Source: Streptomyces europaeiscabiei (GTDB lineage Bacteria > Actinomycetota > Actinomycetes > Streptomycetales > Streptomycetaceae). Taken from it: a DNA stretch of 64,000 nucleotides. The stretch covers positions 62,001-126,000 of the forward strand of contig NZ_LRTR01000829.1 of NCBI RefSeq assembly GCF_001550375.1. Direction: 5' to 3'. The position numbers were made by a program, and so were the translations under genes. Below the pieces are notes generated by a model. That model was not told where the DNA came from and did no database searches. It saw nothing but the letters and a program-made list of their open reading frames with translations. Below, piece after piece: positions 43,290 to 53,119 of the stretch. Within the stretch, counting starts at the first letter, position 1; every line of letters starts with the position of its first letter.

Positions 43290-44051
43290 ATGACCACGAG
43301 ACCGGACCTTCTCCGTCTGAACATCGCGTGCCCTCCACCCGACGAGAGCGGCGTGGAGGTCCGCCCGATCGTCAATGGCCGGGATCTTCTGGCCGAGGTG
43401 GTCCCCGGTGGCGTGGGAGGCTCCCGGTACCTGGGAGTAGGCCCCAGGGATCTGCTGGGCCAGGACGGGCCGTTGCATGCCACGGCGACGCCCCACGAGG
43501 TTCGTCTCGCTTGGTCCGGGTGCGGCGTGGAGGAGTGCTGTGGCGCGCTGTACATGACGGTCACGCGTATCGGGGATCATGTTGTCTGGGCGGGCTGGCG
43601 CGACCTGGCCAATCAGGACTTCGACCTGCCGGAGCTTCGGTTCACCGCAGGTCAGTACGGGGCCGAGGTCCTGCGAGCGGGAGAGGACCGCAGTTGGGAG
43701 TGGCCGGCAGGAGCGGTTGCGCGGCTGCTTGAGGCGGGGCTGAGGGGACGCAGGGACTGGCTCGTCAGGTGGGACTGCGAGTTGGAAGGCGTCTGGGCCT
43801 TCCGCAAGGAACCCGATCGAATTCACGTCGTCCTGAGGCATCCCCGTAACCGGGCCGATGCAGATCTGCCCTGGCTCCAGTTCGGGATGACCCTCCCGAT
43901 CTCCGCGGACGCCCCATCGGTCCAAGCCGAGCGCCTTGGAGCGCGGCTGACCGCAGGCGATCCCCGTGCCACCGCCGAGGTCTGGGGAGGTTCGCATGAT
44001 GCCGAGCAACTGGGCTACCCATGGCCGCCGGTCGACCTGCTGTTCATGTGA
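43290..44051 (+). CDS. Hypothetical protein
   Basis: A predicted soluble protein of 253 residues from ATG 43290 (265 from an ATG at 43254, with no clear ribosome binding site for either). It starts MTTRPDLLRLNIACPPPDES, contains a Cys-Cys motif in SGCGVEECCGALYMTVT, and ends with a Trp/Pro-rich strand (QLGYPWPPVDLLFM). No family is recognised. Codon bias and coherent beta-strand spacing support a real protein. It stands alone: the next gene on this strand is the start of the Tn554-type relic at 44128. Confidence 0.6.
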   Translation: MTTRPDLLRLNIACPPPDESGVEVRPIVNGRDLLAEVVPGGVGGSRYLGVGPRDLLGQDGPLHATATPHEVRLAWSGCGVEECCGALYMTVTRIGDHVVWAGWRDLANQDFDLPELRFTAGQYGAEVLRAGEDRSWEWPAGAVARLLEAGLRGRRDWLVRWDCELEGVWAFRKEPDRIHVVLRHPRNRADADLPWLQFGMTLPISADAPSVQAERLGARLTAGDPRATAEVWGGSHDAEQLGYPWPPVDLLFM

Positions 44052-44127
44052 ACGGCAGGGAGAGGCGGGGTTGGGCCTTTCCCTGCCGTTGGCCATCCAC
44101 TCGCAACCGCCATCCCCATGGGGAAGC

Positions 44128-44881
<754 letters not shown>

Positions 44882-45034
44882 TGATCAGCCACATCGCCGA
44901 CGATGCGACCCACTGCCACACGATCTGCGGGGCGGACCAAGGCGGTGGACGGCGGTGGACCGCCCTCGACGGCCTCAGCACCTGCATGAGCGGCGTCACT
45001 TTGCAGGAAGGTGAGCCTGCAGCTATCCTCATAC

Positions 45035-45061
45035 TCAACAATATGACTAGGTGTCTAGTTG
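45035..45061. promoter_or_regulatory. Operator-like AT-rich site before SGNH gene
   Basis: TCAACAATATGACTA is followed by a dyad ACTAG-GTGT-CTAGT (45045-45058). A very similar TCAACAACATGACTA lies in the PadR promoter at 47007-47021. The AT-rich island stands out in this GC-rich DNA and lies about 60-80 bp upstream of the SGNH hydrolase. Confidence 0.55.
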
Positions 45062-45118
45062 GTTAGCGGTGGCCGTGGCCACTTCCATCAGCAGCGTTGA
45101 CGAGAGGCGGGCAGCCCC

Positions 45119-45925
45119 GTGTCGAGCGGTGGGTATCTGCGCTATGTCGCCCTGGGTGACAGTCACACCGAGGGACTCGGGGACGGCGACGACGTCCGTG
45201 GTCTTCGGGGCTGGGCGGACCGGCTCGCCGAGCAGGTCGCCCGCCACAGCCCCGGCCTGCTCTACGCCAACCTCGCGGTGCGCGGCCGTAAGGCCGGCCA
45301 GGTGCGCGCCGAGCAGCTCGCTCCGGCTCTCGCGATGCGGCCCGACCTTGCCACCGTGGTGGCTGGGGTCAACGATGCGTTGCGCCCGGGCTGCGACCTC
45401 GACGAGGTGGCCGGCCATGTCGAGGCGATGTTCGCCGCCCTCACCGCGCAGGGCGCCACCGTCGCGACCCTCATGGTTCCCGATGTCGGGCGCATCACGC
45501 CGTTGGCCCGCCCGATCGGTCACCGTGTTCTCGCACTCAACGCGCGCATCCGGGAGGCCGCCGACCGCCACGGCGTGGTGGTGGCGGAGACGGCCGCGCA
45601 CGCGGCGGCGACCGATCCGCGGTTGTGGAGTGCTGACCGGCTGCACGCCGGCCCGCTGGGACACACGCGCATCGCGGCTGCCATGGCCCACGCGCTCGGT
45701 CTGCCGGGCAGCGACGACACGTGGACCCTTCCCCTTCCGGCCGAGGGGACAGACATCCCTGCCTGGAGGACCGTGGGTGCCGAACTGCGCTGGGCCGGCA
45801 CCTTCCTCGGCCCTTGGGTCGGCCGCCGCCTGCGTGGCCGCTCCTCCGGCGACGGCCGCCAGGCCAAGCGGCCGGCGCTACTTCCGGTGGCCGCGCCCGC
45901 CGGGGACACCTCCCCATCGGTGTGA
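45119..45925 (+). CDS. SGNH/GDSL-family hydrolase
   Basis: This encodes a 268-residue esterase/lipase-like protein without an obvious signal peptide. Block I is VALGDSHTEGLGDGDD (Ser14 nucleophile), block II-like AVRGRKAGQVRAEQL, block III VVAGVNDALRPG with the Asn, and block V SADRLHAGPLGHTRIA with the Asp-x-x-His dyad. The C-terminal about 60 residues are an added Trp/Arg-rich tail (ELRWAGTFLGPWVGRRLRGR). The start is GTG at 45119. The upstream AT-rich site shares a motif with the PadR promoter 2 kb away, which may place this gene in the PadR regulon. From 45926 to 46409 I see no gene. Confidence 0.85.
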   Translation: MSSGGYLRYVALGDSHTEGLGDGDDVRGLRGWADRLAEQVARHSPGLLYANLAVRGRKAGQVRAEQLAPALAMRPDLATVVAGVNDALRPGCDLDEVAGHVEAMFAALTAQGATVATLMVPDVGRITPLARPIGHRVLALNARIREAADRHGVVVAETAAHAAATDPRLWSADRLHAGPLGHTRIAAAMAHALGLPGSDDTWTLPLPAEGTDIPAWRTVGAELRWAGTFLGPWVGRRLRGRSSGDGRQAKRPALLPVAAPAGDTSPSV

Positions 45926-46409
45926 TGCTCTGGTTTGCGACGACGCCGGCGGCTCCTCGTGCTGAACTGCGCTTCACCGGGGGTGCGCACGCTCATGCCG
46001 GGGATAGCTGTTCATCACGATCTTCTACATCGCCATGGCGGCACCGACGTCCGGCGCCACGGCCCCCGCCAGGCACTCCCCGGCTTACACCGCACCCTCG
46101 GCGAGTTCCAGCCCCTGCGTCAGATCACCGGCGTCGTCCGCTCCATCCTCCACAACGACGCCCAGGGCGACGCCGGACTGCCCCGACGCTGGGTGATCTC
46201 TGGGCTTGGGACTCGCGGTCGCGTGCCTCTCCGGCTCCGACGTGACCCGGTTCTCCGACCGCAAGGGACTGCACCGCAATCCCGCCGACAAGGAACCGCA
46301 GCCGGTCCTGGCTCGGACACAGACCGACGACCCCTGAGAGGCCGGGCTGCTCACACCGGCCCCGGGTCATCACTTTGTTGACTAACCGTGTTGAGTCGGA
46401 CCGCCGCAG

Positions 46410-46985
46410 TCAGCCGTCGGCCCGGAGCGCGGCCGTGCGCTGTTCGAGCCTGCGCAGCGCCAAGTCCCCCCACTGGAGGTTCTCCCGCTCGAACGCCATC
46501 CCGCGCAGCAGGGTGAGATACGGGCCGATGCGCTCGGCCTCGGCGAAGTACGCCTCCTCGGAGCGCCCGTCGAGCAGACGCTGCCGGAGCCGCTCGTAGC
46601 GGGCCAGCTTGGCGGTGGCCCACTCCATGCGCTCGGCGATGGCGGCCCGGACCGCTTCCATGTCGCCCGCGTCCAGGCACTGCACCTTGACAAGCAACTC
46701 GTCCCGGATCACCGCCGGTTTACCCAAGGGTTCGGCGGTGTAGGCATGGACGGCCGTCCGTCCGGCCTCCGTCAAGGAGAACAGTCGCTTGTTGGGGCGG
46801 CGCTTCTGCTCGACGACGCGGGCCGTGACGAGTCCTTCGGCCTCCATGCGATCCTGCTCCTGGTAGAGCTGCTGGGGCGTCGACATCCAGAAGTTGGCGA
46901 CGGTGGCGTCGAACGCCTTCGCGAGGTCGTACCCGGACGCCTCGCCCTCCAACAGCGCGGCCATCACCGCGTTCCGCAAAGCCAT
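46410..46985 (-). CDS. PadR-family transcriptional regulator
   Basis: This encodes a 191-residue regulator. The N-terminal winged helix (about residues 1-85) reads LRNAVMAALLEGEASGYDLA, KAFDATVANFWMSTPQQLYQ and LVTARVVEQKRRPNKRLFSL, typical of PadR. The C-terminal Vir_act_alpha_C-type helical domain (about 95-185) includes RMEWATAKLARYERLRQRLL. PadR proteins repress genes for phenolic or drug response until a ligand binds. ATG at 46985 is the only good start. It is divergent from a SnoaL-like gene at 47110, with AT-rich motif copies between them, and another motif copy upstream of the SGNH hydrolase. Confidence 0.92.
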   Translation of the reverse strand: MALRNAVMAALLEGEASGYDLAKAFDATVANFWMSTPQQLYQEQDRMEAEGLVTARVVEQKRRPNKRLFSLTEAGRTAVHAYTAEPLGKPAVIRDELLVKVQCLDAGDMEAVRAAIAERMEWATAKLARYERLRQRLLDGRSEEAYFAEAERIGPYLTLLRGMAFERENLQWGDLALRRLEQRTAALRADG

Positions 46986-47006
46986 GGATGCGCGCTAACA
47001 GATTAA

Positions 47007-47021
47007 TCAACAACATGACTA
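47007..47021. promoter_or_regulatory. Shared PadR-region motif
   Basis: TCAACAACATGACTA lies 21-36 bp upstream of the PadR start and matches the site at 45035-45049 at 14 of 15 positions. It is a candidate PadR operator controlling padR-like, SnoaL-like and SGNH genes. Confidence 0.55.
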
Positions 47022-47109
47022 ACAGTTGCCCCTCCCTTGTAGACAAGCCCTAACGGCCCCTCTATTCTCTACCACCCTATTAACATTTTTGACTATACGG
47101 GGTGGGCTC

Positions 47110-47502
47110 ATGCATCCCTTCCGCAAGGCTGTCGAGAGCGGCGACCTGGACGCCGTGGCCGCTCTGCTGGCCGACGACGTCGTCTTCACCAGCCCCGTCA
47201 CCTTCAAGCCGTACCCGGGCAAGGCCATCACCGCGGCGATCCTGCGCGGCGTGCTCCGCGTCTTCGAGGACTTCACCTACATCCGTGAGATCGCCAACCC
47301 CGACGGCCGCGATCACACCTTCGTCTTCACCGCCACTGTCACCGGCAAGCAGATCCAGGGATGCGACTTCCTGCACTTCGACGACGACGGGAAAATCGAC
47401 GAGATCACGGTGATGGTGCGCCCGCTCTCCGCCGCCCAGGCGCTCGGCGAGGCCATGGGCGCCCAGTTCGAGCAGATCGCCCGAGAGGCCGCCGAACAGT
47501 AA
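47110..47502 (+). CDS. SnoaL-like/NTF2-fold protein
   Basis: This encodes a 130-residue protein of the NTF2 fold: an N-terminal helix (PFRKAVESGDLDAVAALLAD), DDVVFTSPVTFKPYPGKAIT and a sheet ending in QGCDFLHFDDDGKIDEITVM. Such proteins are often small isomerases or hydrolases with hydrophobic substrates, but the residues here do not fix the reaction. ATG at 47110 with an AT-rich promoter region (TTTTTGACTATACG just upstream). It is divergent from a PadR repressor, so ligand-controlled expression is likely. After the stop, 47503-47921 contains no supported gene. Confidence 0.82.
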   Translation: MHPFRKAVESGDLDAVAALLADDVVFTSPVTFKPYPGKAITAAILRGVLRVFEDFTYIREIANPDGRDHTFVFTATVTGKQIQGCDFLHFDDDGKIDEITVMVRPLSAAQALGEAMGAQFEQIAREAAEQ

Positions 47503-47921
47503 CCACGACGACCGACTTCGACGGACTGAGCAACCCTCCTGGCGGAGCGCCACAACGTCCCCGGCGGCTGCGCCACCACCCTTCGACGAGGCCGCTTCGA
47601 GGTCGAGACGGCGCTGCACCAGCTGTCCAGAGGCGGCCGGAAGGCCAGCCGTACACGCTGCGCGGGCCGTTCGAGAAGCTCGGCGTCGCTGACTCACTGT
47701 AGATCGTCCAGGAGCACCACCTGTATCGCGCCGTGGTACCCGGCCGCACGATGTGACCCTGCCCGCCGACTGGGCCGGCGCCGTGGACGCCTTTCGGCAT
47801 ACGTGCGGTACGTCTTGCGCCCGGCCGGGCTGGGCACCCTCGCCGACGAGGGCGGCGCCTTGCTGGCAAACAGCAGTGTCCAGCCAACTCCTAGTCAGTC
47901 CGCCCAACTGAACAAACGGAC

Positions 47922-48494
47922 TTGACAGGGAATGCGAAGTCCGCGGCCGCCGACTGGCTCCGTAGCCGGGGCGAAGAGGCCGATGTCGAGTTCGTGCGGC
48001 CGGAGGGGGTGCCGATCGGCTCGGTGGTGGACATCCGATTCCGAGGTGGCGGGCTGCGGGTGCACTTGGACCAGGCGGTGGAGCCGTCGTGGGACCAGGA
48101 CGACCGCGAGCCGGTGCTCGGGGTGTCGGTGCCGGTGGACCGGGACACGCTGATCGATCGCTGGTATGGCCATCGCATTCGGCTGGACAGTGAAGGAACC
48201 GCCCGCCGGGTTCGTATCGGCACCGAGGCGTTCGCGCGGGAAACCGAGTGGTTCGCGCTGGACGACTGCGAGATGACGGAGCGAGGACTGTCGACACCGG
48301 CGGTGGAGCAGATCGTGCGTTCCCGCAGCACTCGGCCCGTTACCCGGTGGGGGGCCAGGGCGAAGAAGGTTCCGGACGTACGTGTGCGGGCTCGGGTGCT
48401 GCTGTGCAAACTAGCCGATGCCCGCAGGGTGGTCCGGAGGCCAAACGGTGCGGCTCTCGCCGGGGCCGAACGTCCGGCGACCCTGACGAGCTGA
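47922..48494 (+). CDS. Hypothetical protein, possibly truncated
   Basis: A 190-residue reading frame from TTG 47922. It begins NAKSAAADWLRSRGEEADVE, FVRPEGVPIGSVVDIRFRGG with a beta-rich middle (VSVPVDRDTLIDRWYGHRIR). The C-terminal part (KKVPDVRVRARVLLCKLADA) ends in a low-complexity run that looks non-native. I do not recognise a family. The lack of a ribosome binding site and IS-like debris on both sides suggest that both ends may have been altered. If intact, it would be cytosolic. Confidence 0.5.
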   Translation: MTGNAKSAAADWLRSRGEEADVEFVRPEGVPIGSVVDIRFRGGGLRVHLDQAVEPSWDQDDREPVLGVSVPVDRDTLIDRWYGHRIRLDSEGTARRVRIGTEAFARETEWFALDDCEMTERGLSTPAVEQIVRSRSTRPVTRWGARAKKVPDVRVRARVLLCKLADARRVVRRPNGAALAGAERPATLTS

Positions 48495-48798
48495 TCGGCC
48501 CCAGCGATCAACCGTGGACGGTCTCAGCCACATCGCGGCAGCTGGTGCTCCCAGCCACCGTAACCGGTGGGGTGGTCTGCTCACGCGGGCGCGTCCGTGA
48601 CGGTGGCAATACGGTCCGGGCCCCGGACGGTCCCGGCCGCCGGTGCTCCGTGGCCCCGCCCGGCTCCCCTCCCTCCTCGCCAGCCTCTGAGGTCGAGCAC
48701 AACGACGATGCCCGCCGGTCGGCATGCGGTTGGCCATGTAAAAGCGGTGGCTTGCCCGGCTCCTGGTCGTCCGGTTCGTCGCGGGGCTGATCTACGCG

Positions 48799-49119
48799 GT
48801 GCCGATCGCGGTCTTCGGTGCGCGAGCCCAGTCGAAGCTCATCGCGCCGCGCGTCGCCGAAGCGCCTGGTGAAGACACGTCGACGAGTCCAGAGGAGTCA
48901 GGGGCGAAGGTTCGGAGAGCGGCCTCACCAATCACCATGTTTCTGTACATTCTTGTCGCTATGGTGATGTTGCTCTTTGTGACTGCCGTGGTCATTGCCT
49001 ACGTCGCCTTCTCGAACTCCTCCCTCTCCATCTCGTTGATCTCGGTGATGACGCTCATTGTGGGTGTGATCCCCGTCATTCTGAAGGCTGTCAGCTATCT
49101 GCGAGGTGACCGCGGCTGA
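48799..49119 (+). CDS. Small membrane protein, possibly 5'-truncated
   Basis: A reading frame of 106 residues from GTG 48799. Two hydrophobic helices are clear (ITMFLYILVAMVMLLFVTAV and ISLISVMTLIVGVIPVILKA), joined by a short loop; the C-terminus is basic. The in-frame codons before the GTG (RFVAGLIYAVPIAVF) are also hydrophobic, which suggests that a longer native N-terminus, possibly with another helix, was lost. There is no known family. From 48495 to 48798 no other gene is seen. Confidence 0.45.
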   Translation: MPIAVFGARAQSKLIAPRVAEAPGEDTSTSPEESGAKVRRAASPITMFLYILVAMVMLLFVTAVVIAYVAFSNSSLSISLISVMTLIVGVIPVILKAVSYLRGDRG

Positions 49120-49307
49120 GGCTGAGGCTCGTGCATCCCGGCCGGTCAGGTGTATGGCCGGTCGGACCGCGCGCCGAGCGTTGAGCCTGTCCGAGAGGCC
49201 ACGTTCGGCGCGCGGTTGTCGTACTGCGACAGCTCTCGGGTGGCCACGGCCGGGTGATCTTCGAGGGCTGGCCGTGACGCGCGGGGTGCCTATGGGGGTT
49301 GCCGGGC

Positions 49308-49880
49308 ATGAGACAGCGGCGGCGGTTGGTGATGGCTCTGGTGCTGGCGTTCACGGGGGTGGTGTCGACGGCGGCGCCGGCGTCGGCCGACTCCAGCTCG
49401 TGCACGCACCATTGGAGCGGTCCGCAGGTCTGCATCCGGCTGGAGGGCCGGAATTCGTGGAACTCGGTCACCGCGATTTGGGTGAACCCGCCCAAGAGCG
49501 TGAGGGCTCGGACGGTGCGGCTGTTCATGAACGGCCGGCAGTTTGCCGACGCGCAAAAGGCGGTGCGCGTCGGCAAAACGGTGTCCTTCACCTGGTCGTC
49601 GATGGACACCAGCACGGACACCAAGCTGTGCGTACGGTTCAAGGTGAAGCTTCCCTGCAGTACTTCCGCTCAGCACGATCCGCGTCGCACCTATGATTCA
49701 CCAGGGGGCGGTTGGAGTCCCGTCCGGATTGAGGCCGTACGGCCACAGACGCTCAGCCTGGTCGGCGGTCGTATCTCTCCGCCTGCGAGACAGCCAGACA
49801 ACGACGGCCGAGTTGCCGGCGTCGGCAGCCTTGAGAGCGCAGCGCTCGGCGCCCCGTCTGTCGCCCGCTACCTCGCGTGA
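49308..49880 (+). CDS. Small secreted protein with run-on C-terminus
   Basis: ATG 49308 opens a Sec signal peptide (MRQRRRLVMALVLAFTGVVS, cleavage after ASA near residue 27). The mature beta-rich domain has two or three cysteines: SSCTHHWSGPQVCIRLEG and TKLCVRFKVKLPC. The conserved part ends at about 49665; the remaining about 70 codons run antisense to the end of the large HTH-NTPase gene and have no natural composition. The 3' end was probably lost and the stop replaced. Secreted proteins of this type are common in streptomycetes and have no assigned role. Confidence 0.6.
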   Translation: MRQRRRLVMALVLAFTGVVSTAAPASADSSSCTHHWSGPQVCIRLEGRNSWNSVTAIWVNPPKSVRARTVRLFMNGRQFADAQKAVRVGKTVSFTWSSMDTSTDTKLCVRFKVKLPCSTSAQHDPRRTYDSPGGGWSPVRIEAVRPQTLSLVGGRISPPARQPDNDGRVAGVGSLESAALGAPSVARYLA

Positions 49881-52800
49881 TTTCGCGAGGTCTTCCAACC
49901 CCCGTGTGTTGCCCGCCTCTGCAGCTTGGAGGGCCAAGCGCTCGGCACGTTCGTAATTTCCTGCCTTCTCTTCTGCTATCGCAAGGTCGCACAGGGCCTT
50001 TATGCTGCCGAGCTCTGCAGCTCGTTCGAGCAAGGCTCGAATGTCGCCGTCGTATTTATGGCGGATAGTGCTCGCGAGTCGGTACAGGAGGCCGCCCGCA
50101 TCAGCTGCTCTGAGGGCGAGACGTTCTGCCTCTTGGAGCTTGCCCATTGCTCCTCGTCGCAGCACAAGGTCCTGCAGCGGGCCAGGTAGGCCAGCCTCTG
50201 CGGCTCGGAGGACAAGGCAATCGGCTGTCTCAAAGTCATTCGAATCGTCTCGCCGACCGGCAAGCCATTGCAGTGCATCGTGTCGGCCGGCGACGAGGTT
50301 GCCCAACGCGAGCTGTTCAGCGTGTTCTCGCTCACCAGACTTCTCCTTCAGCCGAACCAGCCAAGGCGTCATGTCGATGTCGGGTTGCTCTCCAACTTCT
50401 CGGAGAAGGCGCTCCGCTTCCGCATAGGCTGTTGCCTCTTCTTGTAGGCGCGCGAGCCAGAACCACACGGTGACATTGCCGTACTCGGCGGCATGACGCG
50501 CGAGATGCTCGGCTCGGTCGTGGTCACCGGCCCTATATCGCCGTCGGGCTAGCCAGAGCAATGTTCTCGTATTCGGCCTGTAGGCGACGGCTTCGTCGTA
50601 CAGGGCGTCGGCATGAAGGGCAGTCCCGAGCTGATGTCGAGGGCTGGGATGGTGGTACATCCTCAGGCGACTGGAGCGTGCCGACTCCTCTGTGGCCTCG
50701 GCTGCCTGGCAGGCAAGCTGCTCCGCCTGGCCTGGGTCACCGGCTTCTTCACGCATGCGGGCGAGGTCGTGCAGCGCATCCGGGACGTCTGCTTGCGCGG
50801 CTCTTAGATAGAGGGACTCAGCCTGCCGGTCGTCGCCTGACTCTTCCCGTCTGTGCCCCAGCCACCATGAGGCTTGCCCGTCGCCTGCCTCTGCGGCTCG
50901 CTCGTAGAGGGGTTCGGCCAGTTGGTGATCACTCCAGTCATCCATCCACTGCGCGAGCCAGCGCAAAGCTTGCATGTCGCCGCGGTCAGCGGCTTCCACG
51001 GCAAGACGCTGGGCCGCTTCGTGGTTTCCCGCCCTCGCTTTTGCTTTTACCAACCACAGCACTCTGTCGGATGTCGTGGGCTCCGGCTCGGTTCTGCGGA
51101 TTTCCTCAGTGTCCTCGACGGGTTGGGCTCGTTCACGAACGTCGGCTAACCACGCCACTGCCCTACTGTCGCCGACGGCCGCGGCTTTCGCAGCGAGCAG
51201 ATCAGCTCCGTCGTGGTCTCCTGCTTCTTCGCTGAGTCCAGCCAGATGACGCAGGCAGTGGATGTCTCCGAAGCCCCATGCCTGCCGATAGAGCGCTTCT
51301 GCTCCTGGCCGGTCACCTGCTCGCCTTCTCCTGTGCCCGAGCCAGACGAGAGCCTGCGTGTCGCCAGCCTTCCCGGCTTCGACGGCTAGCCGCACCGCCC
51401 GGTCGTGATCCCCTGCTTCTTCTCGTCGGCGGGACAGCCAATTCAGAACATCGGGGTCACCGCTGGCCGCAGCCCGTTGGAGGAGCGCATCGGCCGCTTG
51501 CTGGTCACCGGTCTTCTCGTATTCGGCGAACAGCCAAGTCATGGCGCCTACGTCGCCTGCGAGAGCGGCCTTGTTCCGCAGGCGGTGAGCCCACTGCGTT
51601 CGATGGCGGCTGTAGGCGGCCTGAGCGACCTGGGCAAGGTCGTCGGGGCTGACGATGTTTCGGTGTGTAGCTTCCCAAAAGGAGGCGGGAGGGCACAGTC
51701 GGCGACGGGTTTCTCGGCCGTGCTGCTCAAGATAGTCGGCGAGTCGGTAAGCCGGTCCCTCCGGTGGTAAGTCACCGAAGCGGTTGGCGTCCTCCACTAG
51801 CCGATCGATTCGCCGTCGACGCACGCGTCGCAGGGGAGCGAGGTCGCCGTGCACGGGAGTGCCCAGTTCGGCCAGGGCTTGCTCGAACCAGTTGTCGCTG
51901 AGCCGGTCGAAGTCGTCGTCGCGGAGATAGTCCTCAGCCGCTTCGCTGAGAAACCCCATGGACAGGTGCAGGCCGATGCCGAGGCGACGGGCATCCATGG
52001 CCGCATCGAGCACGGCCCTGGCACCTGGAGAGGCGCTGGCTTGACGCTGCAGCAACTGCGGGGCTCCGGCCAAGATCTGGGGGAGTCTACCGTCACGAGC
52101 GTTGCTCACCGCTTGAGCGAGAAGCTTGTCTCCGGCCGCGGCGAACGCTTCCGCCTGAGCGACAGCGGCATCGTCGAACCCGGCTGGAACCGCTGCGAGT
52201 CGTCCGGCCAGCAGCTCGCGTACCCGCGTGTGCGGGTCCGGCTGACCTGGCCGAGGCACTGTGGTGTACGCGTCTGCGTACTCCGGCCAGAGCGTGCCCA
52301 AGACCAGGACCGGACCGCGTTCGGGGTCCGTGAGCAAAGTATGCAGCGCGGCGGCGATCCGCTCCCCGGAGCCAGCGCTCAGGTAGTGCTGGGCTTCGTT
52401 CAGCCACACCACGGTGTAGGGCCCGACCTGCCCCAGGGCGGCGAGGGCCGCCTCTGACCGTGTCGGGTCGAATGGGTGCCACAGTTGCCACCCTTGTTCC
52501 TTCAGCGGCTGGATGGCTTCCCAGCAGGCCCGGGTCTTGCCGGTGGAGGAAGTGCCCACCAGCATCAGCAAGCCGCTCCGTCCCTCGGCAGCCTGCGAGA
52601 CGGTGCCCTCGAGCACATCGTCGTGATCCCGCCACACGTAGCGGGGGAGCCCTAGCTCCCGGGGGCCGGCGGGGTGCACCTCCAAGGCGTGAGGGTCGAA
52701 CTGTCCGATTGGCTTTCCGGGTCCGGCGCTTGCGTCGTCCGACCGCGGCTCGCCGACTGCCAGTCGCCTCAGCCTGAGCAACTCCTGTACCGGAAGCTCA

Positions 52801-53027
52801 AGCTGTTTCGCCAACGTCGCGACCGTTTGAGCCGATGGCACATGCCCACCGTCGCGTAAGGCGTGGTGCAGGGTCGTACGACTCAACTCCGTCTTCGACA
52901 CGAGCTGGTCACGGGACAGGCCTGCCCGCGCCACCGCATCCTGAAGCCGCGATCTAAGTCCGACCAGCGCGTCTGCGATTCGGCCCTCCTGCTCGTCCAC
53001 CACGCCCCCGCTCTCCGCACGATTCAT
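49698..53027 (-). CDS. HTH / P-loop NTPase / Sel1-TPR-repeat protein (STAND-like)
   Basis: This encodes a 1109-residue soluble protein. Residues 1-90 contain an XRE-type helix-turn-helix (RLQDAVARAGLSRDQLVSKT, LSRTTLHHALRDGG). A conserved lead-in DPHALEVHPAGPRELGLPRY (111-130) precedes the P-loop: Walker A GTSSTGKT at 158-165. The Walker B-like strand is TVVWLNEAQHYL (205-216), where the usual Asp before Glu is Asn. A winged/helical region runs to about residue 470. From there to about 1095 repeats of about 36 residues (AGDHDRAEHLARHAAEYGNV, TVWFWLARLQEEA) match Sel1/TPR type. Such STAND-like proteins sense a ligand or partner through the repeats and act through the N-terminus, here DNA binding. 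The upstream dyad at 53027-53059 may be its operator. It is divergent from a tiny membrane gene. Confidence 0.85.
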   Translation of the reverse strand: MNRAESGGVVDEQEGRIADALVGLRSRLQDAVARAGLSRDQLVSKTELSRTTLHHALRDGGHVPSAQTVATLAKQLELPVQELLRLRRLAVGEPRSDDASAGPGKPIGQFDPHALEVHPAGPRELGLPRYVWRDHDDVLEGTVSQAAEGRSGLLMLVGTSSTGKTRACWEAIQPLKEQGWQLWHPFDPTRSEAALAALGQVGPYTVVWLNEAQHYLSAGSGERIAAALHTLLTDPERGPVLVLGTLWPEYADAYTTVPRPGQPDPHTRVRELLAGRLAAVPAGFDDAAVAQAEAFAAAGDKLLAQAVSNARDGRLPQILAGAPQLLQRQASASPGARAVLDAAMDARRLGIGLHLSMGFLSEAAEDYLRDDDFDRLSDNWFEQALAELGTPVHGDLAPLRRVRRRRIDRLVEDANRFGDLPPEGPAYRLADYLEQHGRETRRRLCPPASFWEATHRNIVSPDDLAQVAQAAYSRHRTQWAHRLRNKAALAGDVGAMTWLFAEYEKTGDQQAADALLQRAAASGDPDVLNWLSRRREEAGDHDRAVRLAVEAGKAGDTQALVWLGHRRRRAGDRPGAEALYRQAWGFGDIHCLRHLAGLSEEAGDHDGADLLAAKAAAVGDSRAVAWLADVRERAQPVEDTEEIRRTEPEPTTSDRVLWLVKAKARAGNHEAAQRLAVEAADRGDMQALRWLAQWMDDWSDHQLAEPLYERAAEAGDGQASWWLGHRREESGDDRQAESLYLRAAQADVPDALHDLARMREEAGDPGQAEQLACQAAEATEESARSSRLRMYHHPSPRHQLGTALHADALYDEAVAYRPNTRTLLWLARRRYRAGDHDRAEHLARHAAEYGNVTVWFWLARLQEEATAYAEAERLLREVGEQPDIDMTPWLVRLKEKSGEREHAEQLALGNLVAGRHDALQWLAGRRDDSNDFETADCLVLRAAEAGLPGPLQDLVLRRGAMGKLQEAERLALRAADAGGLLYRLASTIRHKYDGDIRALLERAAELGSIKALCDLAIAEEKAGNYERAERLALQAAEAGNTRGLEDLAKSREVAGDRRGAERCALKAADAGNSAVVVWLSRRRRDTTADQAERLWPYGLNPDGTPTAPW

Positions 53028-53059
53028 CAGGGTTCATCTTCGTTCAGCCCGAACCCTGA
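53027..53059. promoter_or_regulatory. Dyad at the HTH-NTPase gene start
   Basis: TCAGGGTTC and GAACCCTGA form perfect 9-bp arms around a 15-base spacer, immediately at and upstream of the start codon. It is a candidate operator for the protein's own HTH domain; it also sits between this gene and the divergent small membrane gene. Confidence 0.6.
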
Positions 53060-53119
53060 CGAACACGTTTTCCACGACATTGGGCGACGTCAACGAACCG
53101 TCTCACTCGGGAGCATGCC

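Noticed and set aside
45926..46409. Frames between SGNH and PadR genes
   Set aside because: The short plus-strand stretch ending LARTQTDDP has no start or family support.
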